A stretch of DNA of 64,000 nucleotides from Deltaproteobacteria bacterium YD0425bin51 (GCA_002753225.1 PDZS01000002.1:1-64000); one strand, 5' to 3'; positions 1 to 8,900 are shown, numbered from the stretch's first letter. Notes: a model not told the origin generated them from the sequence alone. Numbers and translations are program-made.

Positions 1-46
1 ATAAATAACTTTGCGCAAAAAATATTTTTCATAAGGAGGAATAAAT

Positions 47-427
47 ATGCCATTAGATTTGTCCATGAAAGTGCTTATTGTGGACGATTTTGCAACAATG
101 CGTCGAATTGTAAAAAATATTTTGAAACAACTTGGTTATAAAAATATAACGGAAGCCGACGATGGAACAGCTGCTCTTGAAGAATTAAAAAAAGACAAGT
201 ATGGTTTAATTGTCTCTGATTGGAATATGCCTAAAATGACAGGACTTGAGCTTTTAAAAAAGGTTAGAAGTACTGATGAATTTAAAGATATTCCGTTTTT
301 AATGGTTACAGCAGAAGCTCAAAAGCAAAATGTAATTGAAGCAGTCAAAGCCGGGGTAACAAATTATATAGTTAAACCATTTACAGCAGAAGCTATCTCA
401 GAGAAACTAACTAAAATTTTTGGCTAA
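47..427 (+). CDS. cheY: CheY-type single-domain response regulator
   Basis: This 126-residue stand-alone receiver would accept phosphate from a CheA-like kinase and act in the cytoplasm, classically at the flagellar switch. The acid pocket D13/D14, the phospho-acceptor D58 followed by W-N-M-P, T88 and K110-P-F match the E. coli CheY positions with an offset of one. AAGGAGG at 33-39 lies 7 nt before the ATG and fixes the start; a second Met at residue 7 is also possible. The next gene, a sigma-54 activator with its own receiver, starts 2 nt after the stop, so the two are probably cotranscribed. No other chemotaxis gene is present, and motAB lie about 32 kb away. The family call is firm; the chemotactic role is inferred from similarity. 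Confidence 0.93.
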   Translation: MPLDLSMKVLIVDDFATMRRIVKNILKQLGYKNITEADDGTAALEELKKDKYGLIVSDWNMPKMTGLELLKKVRSTDEFKDIPFLMVTAEAQKQNVIEAVKAGVTNYIVKPFTAEAISEKLTKIFG

Positions 428-429
428 TA

Positions 430-1842
430 ATGGCTAGTATTTTAATTTTTCATGATGACGATGAATTGATAAACTTTTTAGTTGAGTTATTAAAAAAAAA
501 TGATTTTTTAAGTTTTGATATTTTGAGAGATAGAGATACTGCATTATTGCAAATAAAAAAAAACCCCTTTGCTCTTATCATTACAGACTTTTCGCTTTTA
601 GATCCAAATAAAAATACTATTTTTGGTTTTGTAAAAAAATATTCTCCTTATACAGAAGTTATTGTATTTGCAAAAAATACGGATATTAAAGATTGTGTTT
701 ATTCAATAAAAAAAGGAGCGTCTAATTATCTTACAAAGTCTTTAACAGAACAAGAAATTTTTGCAGGTATAAAAAATGCTATTGAAAACTATGAAAGAAA
801 AAGAAGTGAAATAGCTGAGTCTTTGCAGTTTGGCGATCTTATTGGTAAAAGTCCTGAAATCATAAAAGTTTTCAAAACAATTAAAAAAGTTGCAAAAACT
901 GATAGTACTGTTTTAATTACAGGTGAAAGTGGTACAGGGAAAGAGCTTATAGCAAGAGCCATTCATTTTAATTCTGAAAAGAAAGAAGGTCCTTTAATTG
1001 TCATTAATTGTGGAGCAATTCCTGGTGAATTATTGGAAAGCGAACTATTCGGGCATGAAAAAGGTTCTTTTACAGGGGCACATAGAACTAGAATCGGCAG
1101 ATTTGAAATGGCACATGGGGGCACTGTTTTTTTGGATGAAATTGGAGATATGAGTATCCACCTCCAAGTAAAACTATTAAGAGTTATACAAAAACAGAAT
1201 TTTGAGAGAGTCGGGGGTACAAAAACCATAAAAGTAGATAGTCGGATTATTGCTGCAACAAATAAAGATTTAGCTTTAGCTATTAAAGAAGGAACTTTTA
1301 GGGAAGATCTGTATTATAGATTAAATGTTATACCAATCAAAGTTCCTGCTTTGCGTAATAGAAAAGAGGACATTCCTATTTTAATAGATTATTTTTTTAG
1401 CCGACTTGAAGAGCGAAGCAGAGAAGAAGAATGTTGCAGAAGAGTTTTTTCCAATGAATCAATGGAAGCTCTAAAGCAATATGATTGGCCAGGTAATATT
1501 CGTGAATTAGAGAATATGGTAGAAAGATTATCTGTGCTAGTTGATGGTAATGTAATTAATGTAGAAGATTTACCTGACAAGATTACAGAAATTTCTTATG
1601 ATAAAACAGTTGCTTTTGATCAAAAGGGAGACGCTTCTATTTTAGAAAAAGGAATAGCTTTTAACGAGGCTATAGAAAAATATGAAAGAGAACTTATATT
1701 AAAGGCATTACACCATGCAAAAGGAGTTAAAGCAAAAGCTGCAGAGCTTTTAAAGATGAATAGGACTACTCTTGTCGAAAAAATAAAAAAAATGAAATTA
1801 GAAGTCCCAAAGGAGGCAGATATTTATGCTGAGTTTACTTAG
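430..1842 (+). CDS. Sigma-54-dependent response regulator (NtrC family)
   Basis: The 470-residue protein has a receiver (about 1-120), an AAA+ sigma-54 interaction domain (about 135-365) and a C-terminal Fis-type helix-turn-helix (about 425-465). The Walker A motif GESGTGKE is near residue 165, and Walker B is in the segment containing FLDEIGDM. The sigma-54 contact loop reads GSFTGA instead of the commoner GAFTGA. The receiver keeps an acidic cluster near residue 10 and D53, but the usual Thr/Ser strand end is V-F-A-K and the conserved Lys-Pro is Lys-Ser, so phosphorylation control may be altered. The gene follows cheY by 2 nt and overlaps the next gene by 17 nt. The target promoters cannot be read from this window. 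Confidence 0.92.
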   Translation: MASILIFHDDDELINFLVELLKKNDFLSFDILRDRDTALLQIKKNPFALIITDFSLLDPNKNTIFGFVKKYSPYTEVIVFAKNTDIKDCVYSIKKGASNYLTKSLTEQEIFAGIKNAIENYERKRSEIAESLQFGDLIGKSPEIIKVFKTIKKVAKTDSTVLITGESGTGKELIARAIHFNSEKKEGPLIVINCGAIPGELLESELFGHEKGSFTGAHRTRIGRFEMAHGGTVFLDEIGDMSIHLQVKLLRVIQKQNFERVGGTKTIKVDSRIIAATNKDLALAIKEGTFREDLYYRLNVIPIKVPALRNRKEDIPILIDYFFSRLEERSREEECCRRVFSNESMEALKQYDWPGNIRELENMVERLSVLVDGNVINVEDLPDKITEISYDKTVAFDQKGDASILEKGIAFNEAIEKYERELILKALHHAKGVKAKAAELLKMNRTTLVEKIKKMKLEVPKEADIYAEFT

Positions 1843-3712
1843 AAAACATTCTGGAAGCTGGATAATAAAAATTATTTTAGGAGCAATTGTTGTTGTTTTT
1901 GTTTTATGGGGAGTTGGTAATTTTAGAAGAGAGAGAGGTGTGAGAGTTGCTACTGTTAATGGTGAACCCATAACTGTTGAATCATACCAGAAAGCTTATA
2001 ATAATCTTATGGAGCAAGTTAATCAAAATAACAAAAAAGGGATTAAAGATGAGCTTAAAGAAATTTTTAAAAACCAGGCTTTAGAAAATTTAATAAAACA
2101 GAATCTTTTACTTCAAAGAGCAAAAATATTAAATATTAGGGTATCAGATGAGGAGCTTAGCTGGGTAATAAAAAAAATACCAGCATTCCAAACAAATGGA
2201 AATTTTGACACTGTTAGATACCAAAAGATTTTAACTCAATTACGCATGATTCCTGAACAGTTTGAGTCTGAACAAAGAGATGCAATGCTTATTGATAAAT
2301 TACACGGAACTGTAACAAGCAATATTAATGTTTCTGATGAAGAGGCTAGAGAATGGTTTGAATGGAATAATGCTTTAGTAAATATTGAATATATACTTTT
2401 TGATCCAACTCAATATAAAGATATTAATATAAGTGAAAAAGAAATAATAGATTTTTTTGGGTCCCATAAGGAAGATTATAAAACAGAACCTATGGTAAAA
2501 GTTAGATACTTATATTTTGATCCTAAATTATATGAGGCAAAGGTAGCTATAACAGATGATATGGTAAAAGATTATTATGAAAAAAATAAGCAGGAATTTT
2601 TAATACCTAAAACTGTTGAATTTAGACAAATAGAATTAAAAGTTGATTCGGATGCTTCTAACTCTAGCTTAGAAGAAGTAAGGAAGAAAGCATTAGATAT
2701 TATAGATAAAGCAAAGGGAGGTCAAGATTTCTCTGAGCTCATTAAGGCGTATTCTGAGTCTCCAGATAAAGAACAAAATGAAGGCAGATTAGGTCCATTT
2801 AAAAAAGAAGAAATGATCAAACCTTTCTCTGATAAATTATTTTCTATGAATATTGGCGAAATAAGTGAGCCTATAAGAACTCAGTTAGGTTGGCATGTTT
2901 TGAGACTTGATAGAATTAATCAAGAGATTTTGCCACCACAAAAAGAGGTTGAGCCTCAAATAAAAAAGCAAATTATGGAGGAAAAAGCTAGAGGTTTGTC
3001 GCGAGATGATGCAGAAGCTGTTTATGATGTATGTTTTGAAGGGGATGATTTAGTTAAAGTTGCTAAAGGAAGAAATCTTGAAGTTAATACAACAGATTTC
3101 TTTACAGTACAAGGACCTGAAACTAAAATAAAAGATAGAGCTAAATTTGCATCTGTTGCTTTTACTCTTGATATTATGCAGATTAGTGAAGTACAAGATT
3201 TAGGAGATGGTTATTACATAATTCAGATGTTTGAGAAACAGTCACCCAAAATACCTGAATTTAAAGATGTAAAAGAAAATGTAAAAAAGGATTTACTTAG
3301 AAAATTTCAAGATGAAAAAGCTCAAAAGTCCTGTGAAGAATTTATAACTGCTTTAAAACAAAGCAAATCTATAAGTGAAGAAAGTAAAAAAAGAGGATAT
3401 GTATTAGAAAATACAGGTTTTTTTAAGAGAGACAGTGAAATTCCAAAAATTGGATATGACCCTAAATTTTCTGAGGTTGTTTTTCACCTTTCAAAAAATA
3501 ATCCTTACCCAGATAATTCTATAAAGGGTAATAAGGGCTATTATGCAATTTCTTTTTTAGAGAGAAGAATTCCTCAGGAAGAAGAATTCTTAAAAGATAA
3601 AGATAAGATAAAAAAAATGATATTAGAGCAAAAGAAGAGATCTTCTTTTGAGGCTTGGCTAACAAATTTAAGAGAAAAAAGTGAAGTTACAATAAGAAAA
3701 GATTTGATGTAA
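1826..3712 (+). CDS. PpiD-like membrane-anchored peptidyl-prolyl isomerase/chaperone
   Basis: This protein probably assists folding of outer-membrane and periplasmic proteins. A single N-terminal transmembrane segment (about residues 12-33) is followed by a SurA_N-like chaperone region and one parvulin domain (about 262-360) with the typical G-W-H-V-L-R strand. A long C-terminal region follows, giving 628 residues, the usual length of PpiD. AAAGGAGG at 1809-1816 is 9 nt before the ATG and supports a start inside the end of the preceding activator gene (17-nt overlap). The short zinc-ribbon gene begins 1 nt after its stop. PpiD and SurA-type proteins share this fold; the N-terminal anchor favours PpiD. 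Confidence 0.88.
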   Translation: MLSLLRKHSGSWIIKIILGAIVVVFVLWGVGNFRRERGVRVATVNGEPITVESYQKAYNNLMEQVNQNNKKGIKDELKEIFKNQALENLIKQNLLLQRAKILNIRVSDEELSWVIKKIPAFQTNGNFDTVRYQKILTQLRMIPEQFESEQRDAMLIDKLHGTVTSNINVSDEEAREWFEWNNALVNIEYILFDPTQYKDINISEKEIIDFFGSHKEDYKTEPMVKVRYLYFDPKLYEAKVAITDDMVKDYYEKNKQEFLIPKTVEFRQIELKVDSDASNSSLEEVRKKALDIIDKAKGGQDFSELIKAYSESPDKEQNEGRLGPFKKEEMIKPFSDKLFSMNIGEISEPIRTQLGWHVLRLDRINQEILPPQKEVEPQIKKQIMEEKARGLSRDDAEAVYDVCFEGDDLVKVAKGRNLEVNTTDFFTVQGPETKIKDRAKFASVAFTLDIMQISEVQDLGDGYYIIQMFEKQSPKIPEFKDVKENVKKDLLRKFQDEKAQKSCEEFITALKQSKSISEESKKRGYVLENTGFFKRDSEIPKIGYDPKFSEVVFHLSKNNPYPDNSIKGNKGYYAISFLERRIPQEEEFLKDKDKIKKMILEQKKRSSFEAWLTNLREKSEVTIRKDLM

Positions 3713-3713
3713 C

Positions 3714-3962
3714 ATGGGGATATCAAAGAGCAAAAAAAATAAAAAAAAAATTGCTATTCACCATTCAAAGAAATGTCACAATTGTGGAGTGCATCTTAAT
3801 CTCAAAGCAACTGAATGCTTTTCCTGCAACCAAAAAGTTGGAAAAGTTGATAAACACGGTATAGCTAAAAAACCTTTCGACTGGCGAGGATATTTAACCT
3901 GCCTTGTTGCGTGGATTACTTTTGGAATTTATTTTTGGTGGATTTTTTTAAGAAAATCTTAA
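3714..3962 (+). CDS. Small zinc-ribbon membrane protein of unknown function
   Basis: This is an 82-residue protein. A very basic N terminus (residues 4-20) is followed by a four-Cys zinc ribbon, C21-x2-C24 and C35-x2-C38, and a hydrophobic segment (about 60-78) rich in Trp and Phe. It would sit in the inner membrane with the ribbon most likely cytoplasmic. The start is 1 nt after the ppiD-like stop with no obvious Shine-Dalgarno, so translation probably depends on reinitiation. I do not recognise a specific family and propose no function. Confidence 0.7.
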   Translation: MGISKSKKNKKKIAIHHSKKCHNCGVHLNLKATECFSCNQKVGKVDKHGIAKKPFDWRGYLTCLVAWITFGIYFWWIFLRKS

Positions 3963-3981
3963 ATTAAGGATTGTTTAAGCC

Positions 3982-4545
3982 ATGTCAGATTTTTCAGATG
4001 AAGAAAAAAAATCTTTACTAATACTTGCTAGAAGTTCTATAGAATCAAAAATAGTTAAAGGCGCTGCTGTAAAAAAGCCTGAAAATCCATCTCCATTGCT
4101 TATGAAAAAAATGGGTTGCTTTGTCACATTACATAAAAGTAATAATTTGAGAGGCTGTATAGGTAATATTGAACCTGTCATGCCTCTTATTTTAGGGGTA
4201 GAAGAAAATGCCTTAAATGCAGCATTTCATGATCCTCGCTTTCCTAAATTATCAAAATCAGAGCTTCCTCTTGTCAATATTGAAATAAGCGTTTTAACAA
4301 CACCGGAAGACCTAAAATTTAAAGATTTAGATGATTTAAAACAAAAATTGAAACCTCATCTACATGGAGTTATTCTCTCTAAAGGATTTAGAAAAGCTAC
4401 ATTTCTACCTCAAGTATGGGAACAACTCCCAACTTTTGAATCTTTCCTCTCTCATCTTTGCTTAAAAGCAGGAATGTCCTCAAACTGCTGGCAAGATAAA
4501 AGCATAAGTATACAAGTATATGAGGCAAAATATTTTGGTGAATAA
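3982..4545 (+). CDS. AMMECR1 / AmmeMemoRadiSam system protein A
   Basis: This 187-residue AMMECR1-domain protein carries the conserved LRGCIG strand and, further on, N-A-A-F-x-D-P-R-F. In many bacteria it is encoded with a MEMO-family dioxygenase-like protein and a radical SAM enzyme. Neither partner is adjacent here, and the radical SAM protein at 22 kb is of a different type. The start follows the zinc-ribbon gene by 19 nt with a weak AAGGA-like site near 3966. The biochemical role of the family is unresolved, so only the family is assigned. Confidence 0.88.
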   Translation: MSDFSDEEKKSLLILARSSIESKIVKGAAVKKPENPSPLLMKKMGCFVTLHKSNNLRGCIGNIEPVMPLILGVEENALNAAFHDPRFPKLSKSELPLVNIEISVLTTPEDLKFKDLDDLKQKLKPHLHGVILSKGFRKATFLPQVWEQLPTFESFLSHLCLKAGMSSNCWQDKSISIQVYEAKYFGE

Positions 4546-4549
4546 AAAA

Positions 4550-5212
4550 TTATTTGGTTATTAAATTCCTCATTATTTCAGTAGAAGAAAACACTCCCTC
4601 TATAATAGTCTCAAGATGTTCAACCATTTTTATCGCATGAAATAAAGATATTGCATCTTTTTCTATTTGAAATATTTTTTGTTTTAGGGAGTAGCTTATT
4701 TTTTCTGCTTCGATTCCATTTTGGCTTATATTTTGGATAATAGTTTTTATGGACTTTCTTTGTTTTTCTGAAGAACTTTTAAAATACTTTTGGAACTCAG
4801 AAAGCATGTTAGTTAATTCTTCAATAGGATCTATTACAGCATCTACAAAGAGAATAAAATCTTTCTCAACTCCTTCAGGAACACCATTTTTACAGGAAGC
4901 CCATGATAAAGTGTTTTGAGCTGCTATTGTAATTTTATCTTGTTCGTTTATGTATCTTAAAAATTCAGATTTATTAAAAGGAAGCAATGCTGATTTAGGA
5001 AGATGACCATATATACGGCGCTTTATTGCGTCTGCATCATCTTTTAATTTGGTTACTTTTTGCTTTTGTTCATTAAATGTATCATTGCTTTTTAGAACAT
5101 AGGCTTCGATGGCATGCTGAAAAGCCCAGCTACATTCTTTTACTTTTTCGGCATGTTCCAAAAGCCCTTCTATGTGAGACCTAACAAATAAAGATAATAA
5201 TGGGATACGCAT
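4550..5212 (-). CDS. DUF47 / TIGR00153-family PhoU-like protein
   Basis: The 220-residue, all-helical protein is rich in charged residues and starts MRIP, typical of the DUF47 (PhoU-like) family that usually accompanies Pit-type phosphate transporters. The long helices, the internal D-D-A-D segment and the length all fit. No pit transporter gene lies in the window, so a phosphate link is only by family. An AGGA on the minus strand about 8-9 nt before the ATG supports the start. The gene is convergent with the AMMECR1 gene (4-nt gap) and divergent from the dcw cluster. Confidence 0.78.
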   Translation of the reverse strand: MRIPLLSLFVRSHIEGLLEHAEKVKECSWAFQHAIEAYVLKSNDTFNEQKQKVTKLKDDADAIKRRIYGHLPKSALLPFNKSEFLRYINEQDKITIAAQNTLSWASCKNGVPEGVEKDFILFVDAVIDPIEELTNMLSEFQKYFKSSSEKQRKSIKTIIQNISQNGIEAEKISYSLKQKIFQIEKDAISLFHAIKMVEHLETIIEGVFSSTEIMRNLITK

Positions 5213-5471
5213 ACTATAATTCCTATGATTTTAATATTCTTAATCTTTTTTCATAGATTTCATGTGGTTTACATCTTATTCTTGGAACTTTTTGAATGGT
5301 ATCATAAGGAATTTCAAAAATCGAGGAATTTTTTGTAACTTTTGCTTCAAATTTTTTGGGATCTTCAATCTTAATAGAGTATTTTATTCTTAATTATTGG
5401 TTAGGTTTTTTTAGTCAAAAAACTTTTTTTAAAAAAAAATGCTATTAAAGTCCTTTTGCGTCATTTTTTTC

Positions 5472-5499
5472 TTGACTCTAATTTTTAACAATGTATCTT
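5472..5499 (+). promoter_or_regulatory. Predicted sigma-70 promoter of the dcw cluster (Pmra)
   Basis: TTGACT (5472-5477) and TATCTT (5494-5499) are separated by 16 nt, giving a predicted start near 5506, just before the three MraZ boxes and 42 nt before the mraZ ATG. This is the only strong promoter-like pair seen in front of the long co-directional cluster. The call is by consensus match only. Confidence 0.55.
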
Positions 5500-5511
5500 T
5501 TCCTAAACACT

Positions 5512-5537
5512 GTGGAATAAAGTGGCAGATTGTGGAG
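5512..5537 (+). promoter_or_regulatory. MraZ operator: three GTGG boxes with 10-bp period
   Basis: GTGGAA (5512), GTGGCA (5522) and GTGGAG (5532) are direct repeats spaced exactly 10 bp apart, as expected for MraZ, which binds tandem TGG-containing repeats in front of its own gene in other bacteria. They lie just downstream of the predicted transcription start, which fits autorepression. The third box also provides the GGAG used as the mraZ ribosome binding site, so bound MraZ and the ribosome site share bases. Confidence 0.72.
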
Positions 5538-5547
5538 CAAAAAGTAT

Positions 5548-5994
5548 ATGTTTCGAGGCAGTTCTTTTCATACCATAGATAAAAAAGGTAGAATTGTCAT
5601 CCCAACAAGGTTTAAGGATTCAATTAAGACGCCTTCAGGAGATGGTGTTATAGTAACAGCGTGGGATGAATGTCTTTACTCTTATAGCTTTGAAAGATGG
5701 TATGAGATTGAAGCAAAAATACTTTCTATTGCTGAAACCAACGATTATATGAGAAGGATAAAGCGGTTTTTGATAGGGCATGCATCTGAATGTTTCTGTG
5801 ATAGTCAAGGTAGGATTTTAATCCCGCCTTCTTTAAGAATGTATGCAAAGCTTGAAAAAAATATAGCTCTGGTTGGAGTTTTGGATCATTTTGAAATTTG
5901 GTCTTCTGAAATTTTAGAAAAAGAAAATATGAAGATGAATGAGGATCGCGAAAAAGAACAAATAAAAGCAGAGATAGCTAAATTAGGTTTATAA
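5548..5994 (+). CDS. mraZ: Transcriptional regulator MraZ
   Basis: This is the DNA-binding regulator that heads the dcw cluster and normally represses it. It has two SpoVT-AbrB-like MraZ repeats. The first begins FRGSSFHTIDKKGRIVIPTRF; the second is near residues 75-110 with C-D-S-Q-G-R-I-L-I-P. The ATG at 5548 is chosen because family members begin with M-F-R-G and GGAG (5534-5537) is 10 nt upstream. A longer frame from a TTG at 5530 adds six residues but would start inside an operator box. The product is 148 residues. The next gene, rsmH, begins 1 nt after the stop. Confidence 0.93.
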   Translation: MFRGSSFHTIDKKGRIVIPTRFKDSIKTPSGDGVIVTAWDECLYSYSFERWYEIEAKILSIAETNDYMRRIKRFLIGHASECFCDSQGRILIPPSLRMYAKLEKNIALVGVLDHFEIWSSEILEKENMKMNEDREKEQIKAEIAKLGL

Positions 5995-5995
5995 A

Positions 5996-6871
5996 TTGAA
6001 TCATATTCCTGTTATGTTAAATGAAGTTCAAAGTTTTTTAAATTGTAAAAAAGGGAAAATATATGTTGATTGTACCCTGGGAGCAACAGGTCATTCTAAA
6101 GCTATTTTAAAAGAGATTCTTCCAGATGGTCTTCTTATAGGAATTGATTGCGATGTAAATGCTATAAGAAATGCAGAGCAGGAGCTTTTCTCTTTTCAAT
6201 CTAATACAATACTGGTTCATGATAATTTCGCAAATATAGACAACATATTGTCTAAGTTAAATATATCGAATGTTGATGGACTGTTAATTGATTTGGGAGT
6301 TTCTTTAGATCAAATGAGATTTAGTGGTAGGGGATTTTCTTTTAAGGAAGATGAAATATTAGATATGCGAATGGATAATAGGACAGATATTAATGCAAAA
6401 GAGCTTATAAATAATTTAAGAGAAGAGGAGCTTTATAAAATTTTTAAAGATTATGGAGAGGAGCGTTTTTCTGGGCGAATTGCGAGAAGAATAGTAGAAG
6501 AAAGAGCAAATAAAACAATTTCTTCTACTAAAGAACTTTCTCAAATCGTATGCATGTCTATTCCAAGAAAATTTTCAAGAACAAGAATACATCCTGCAAC
6601 TCGTATTTTTATGGCGCTTAGAATTGCTGTAAACGCTGAACTTGAAAAACTTAAAATTATTATGGATAAAGTGTCTAAAGTTTTAAATATAGGAGGCAGG
6701 GTGTGCGTAATTTCGTTTCATTCATTAGAAGATCGTATAGTTAAAAGAAAGTTAAAAGAAAATATGGAGTTGCATGTCATTACAAAAAAACCTTTAATAC
6801 CTAAAGAAGAAGAAATAACATCAAATCCTATGTCTAGAAGCGCAAAATTAAGGGTTGCTGAAAAAATATGA
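5996..6871 (+). CDS. rsmH: 16S rRNA (cytosine1402-N4)-methyltransferase RsmH
   Basis: This enzyme methylates N4 of C1402 in 16S rRNA using S-adenosylmethionine. The protein has 291 residues. The SAM-binding motif VDCTLGATGHS is near residue 24, followed by L-L-I-D-L-G-V-S and a C-terminal I-S-F-H-S-L-E-D-R. The start is a TTG at 5996, the only start that keeps the conserved H-I-P-V-M-L-N-E opening. The next ATG would remove it. The gene overlaps ftsL by 4 nt (ATGA), so the two are translationally coupled. Confidence 0.95.
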   Translation: MNHIPVMLNEVQSFLNCKKGKIYVDCTLGATGHSKAILKEILPDGLLIGIDCDVNAIRNAEQELFSFQSNTILVHDNFANIDNILSKLNISNVDGLLIDLGVSLDQMRFSGRGFSFKEDEILDMRMDNRTDINAKELINNLREEELYKIFKDYGEERFSGRIARRIVEERANKTISSTKELSQIVCMSIPRKFSRTRIHPATRIFMALRIAVNAELEKLKIIMDKVSKVLNIGGRVCVISFHSLEDRIVKRKLKENMELHVITKKPLIPKEEEITSNPMSRSAKLRVAEKI

Positions 6872-7152
6872 GAAAAGGAATATCTTCACAAAAAAAAATA
6901 GTTAGATGGATTGTTTTAGTAGCAATATTTGTAGTGGAACTTTTTTTTTATGCATGGTGCAGGGTTCAATGTGTAAGAATAGGGTATGATATTCAAAACA
7001 AAATTAAGCAGCAGAATGAGATAATTTCAGAGCAGAATAATTTTAAATTAGAAATAGCCAGCCTTAAATCTCCTGAGCGAATAGCAAAAATTGCAAAAGA
7101 GAAATTAGGGTTATCTATGCCAACACCAAATCAGATTGTTGTAATGCCATGA
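6868..7152 (+). CDS. ftsL: Cell division protein FtsL
   Basis: This is a 94-residue bitopic protein with a short basic cytoplasmic tail, one transmembrane helix (about 13-31) and a heptad-rich periplasmic coiled coil (about 35-75). It ends with the A-K-E-K-L-G-L pattern common in FtsL/DivIC proteins. In the divisome it would form a trimer with FtsB and FtsQ. Assignment rests on size, topology and position between rsmH and ftsI, since sequence conservation in the family is low. It overlaps both neighbours by 4 nt. Confidence 0.85.
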   Translation: MRKGISSQKKIVRWIVLVAIFVVELFFYAWCRVQCVRIGYDIQNKIKQQNEIISEQNNFKLEIASLKSPERIAKIAKEKLGLSMPTPNQIVVMP

Positions 7153-8900
7153 AAATAATAGATAATTTAAAAGGTCGTATAAACATTGTTTTATTTTTCT
7201 TTAGCTTATGTTTTTCTGTAATAGCAGGAAGAGCTTTTTATGTTCAAGTTGTGTGTGGAGATTGGTTATCTCAAAAGGCAGCTAACCAATATGAAAAATC
7301 TTTGACTGTATATGGAAAACGTGGAACAATTTATGATACTTACCACAGAGAAATGGCAATCACACTTGATGTCCCATCAGTTGCTGCATATCCAAGGGAT
7401 ATGAGGCTAATAAAAGATGAGGAATATGATGAGTACTCATCTAATGTTGCTAATGCTTTGTCTAATGTTCTTAAAGTAAATTATCAAGATATACATAAAC
7501 GCCTTACATCAAATAAATCCTTTGTTTGGATAAAAAGATATATTTCTCCTAAAGAAACAAATGCTGTCGAAAAGCTAGCTTTAGAAGGTATTGGATATGT
7601 GATGGAGCAAAGTCGTTTTTATCCTAATAAAACAATAGCAGCTCAGGTTTTAGGTTTTACAGGCATGGAAGGAGAAGGGCTAGAAGGTGTTGAGTTTTTT
7701 TACAATGATGAGCTTAAAGGTGAAGAAGGAAAGCTTACTCTTTTTAGGGATGCTTTGGGCAGAGGTTTTGATGTTGATAGTAAAGAGTTATCGCATGGGA
7801 ATAATATAATTTTGACAATAGATAGAACAATTCAGTTTATAACCGAACTAGCTATTGAGGAAGCAGTAAATAATTGCTCTGCTAAATCTGGAATTGCAAT
7901 TGTAATGTCACCTAAAACAGGAGCAATACTTGCGCTTGCAAATTATCCATTTTTTAATCCAAATACTATAACATCAGTTGATAGGCATAAATCTAGAAAT
8001 CGTGCAATAACTGATCCCTTTGAGCCGGGCTCTGTTATGAAAATTTTCACTGCAAGCGGAGGGCTTGAATCTGGATTATGTAAGCCAACCACGACTTTTT
8101 TTTGTGAAAATGGCGCATATCCTATTGGAAAGCATACAGTTAAGGATACTCATAAGCATGGAACATTAAATCTCCAAGAAATAATAAAAGTTTCCAGTAA
8201 TATTGGAGCGATAAAAATAGGAGAAACCATAGGAAATCAAGCTCTTTATAATACATTGAAGGCATTTGGATTTGGATCAAAAACTGAAATTGATTGTCCT
8301 GGTGAAACATCAGGGCTCCTTTATAATTATAAAAAATGGGCAAGGATTGAGGCGGCTACTGTTGCTTTTGGGCAAGGTGTATCAGCGTCTGCGCTTCAAT
8401 TAATTACTGCAGCGTCTGCAATTGCAAATGGTGGAATTTTGATGAAGCCATATCTTGTTCGGGCCATAACAGATAAAGATGGAAGGCTCCTTAAAACTTT
8501 TGAACCAAAGCAAAAAAGAAGGGTTATATCTGAGCAGACATCAAAAAATATGAAAATGATAATGAAAACAGTAACTGAACCAGGGGGAACAGGGACTAGT
8601 GCTGCAATTGAAGGTTTTTATGTTTGTGGAAAAACAGGTACAGCTCAAAAACCTGATGAAACAGGTACATACGGTAGAGGCAAATATATATCTTCTTTCT
8701 TAGGGTTTGTGCCAATGGAAAACCCTGAACTTACAATTTTTGTAATTATAGATGAACCTCGCGGTCAATATTATGCAAGTATAGTTGCAGCCCCTGCTTT
8801 TAAAAAAATTGCCCAGGCAACTTTAAACTATTTAAATGTTTCTCCTGAAATTACTCAAAACAACTTAGCAGTCTCTTTAGAGAGTGAGGTAGGCGGTTGA
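7149..8900 (+). CDS. ftsI: Peptidoglycan D,D-transpeptidase FtsI (PBP3)
   Basis: This is the septal class B penicillin-binding protein that cross-links peptidoglycan. It has 583 residues, one N-terminal membrane anchor (about 12-30), a dimerisation domain and a transpeptidase domain. The catalytic S295-V-M-K298, S349-S-N351 and K495-T-G497 triads are all present. There is no C-terminal PASTA domain. The gene overlaps ftsL (ATGA) and murE (TTGA) by 4 nt each. Confidence 0.96.
   Translation: MKIIDNLKGRINIVLFFFSLCFSVIAGRAFYVQVVCGDWLSQKAANQYEKSLTVYGKRGTIYDTYHREMAITLDVPSVAAYPRDMRLIKDEEYDEYSSNVANALSNVLKVNYQDIHKRLTSNKSFVWIKRYISPKETNAVEKLALEGIGYVMEQSRFYPNKTIAAQVLGFTGMEGEGLEGVEFFYNDELKGEEGKLTLFRDALGRGFDVDSKELSHGNNIILTIDRTIQFITELAIEEAVNNCSAKSGIAIVMSPKTGAILALANYPFFNPNTITSVDRHKSRNRAITDPFEPGSVMKIFTASGGLESGLCKPTTTFFCENGAYPIGKHTVKDTHKHGTLNLQEIIKVSSNIGAIKIGETIGNQALYNTLKAFGFGSKTEIDCPGETSGLLYNYKKWARIEAATVAFGQGVSASALQLITAASAIANGGILMKPYLVRAITDKDGRLLKTFEPKQKRRVISEQTSKNMKMIMKTVTEPGGTGTSAAIEGFYVCGKTGTAQKPDETGTYGRGKYISSFLGFVPMENPELTIFVIIDEPRGQYYASIVAAPAFKKIAQATLNYLNVSPEITQNNLAVSLESEVGG

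Larger units (their letters stand above)
5213..5547. other. Intergenic region between DUF47 gene and mraZ
   Basis: This 335-base, very A+T-rich stretch separates two divergent genes. Its right third holds the dcw promoter and the MraZ boxes, annotated separately. The rest (5213-5465) holds runs of A and T, including near-complementary T and A tracts around 5423-5440, but no convincing gene, RNA or hairpin terminator. Confidence 0.6.

Noticed and set aside
5423..5440. Hairpin or terminator in A/T tracts upstream of mraZ
   Set aside because: The T and A runs are low-complexity and lie upstream of both divergent genes.
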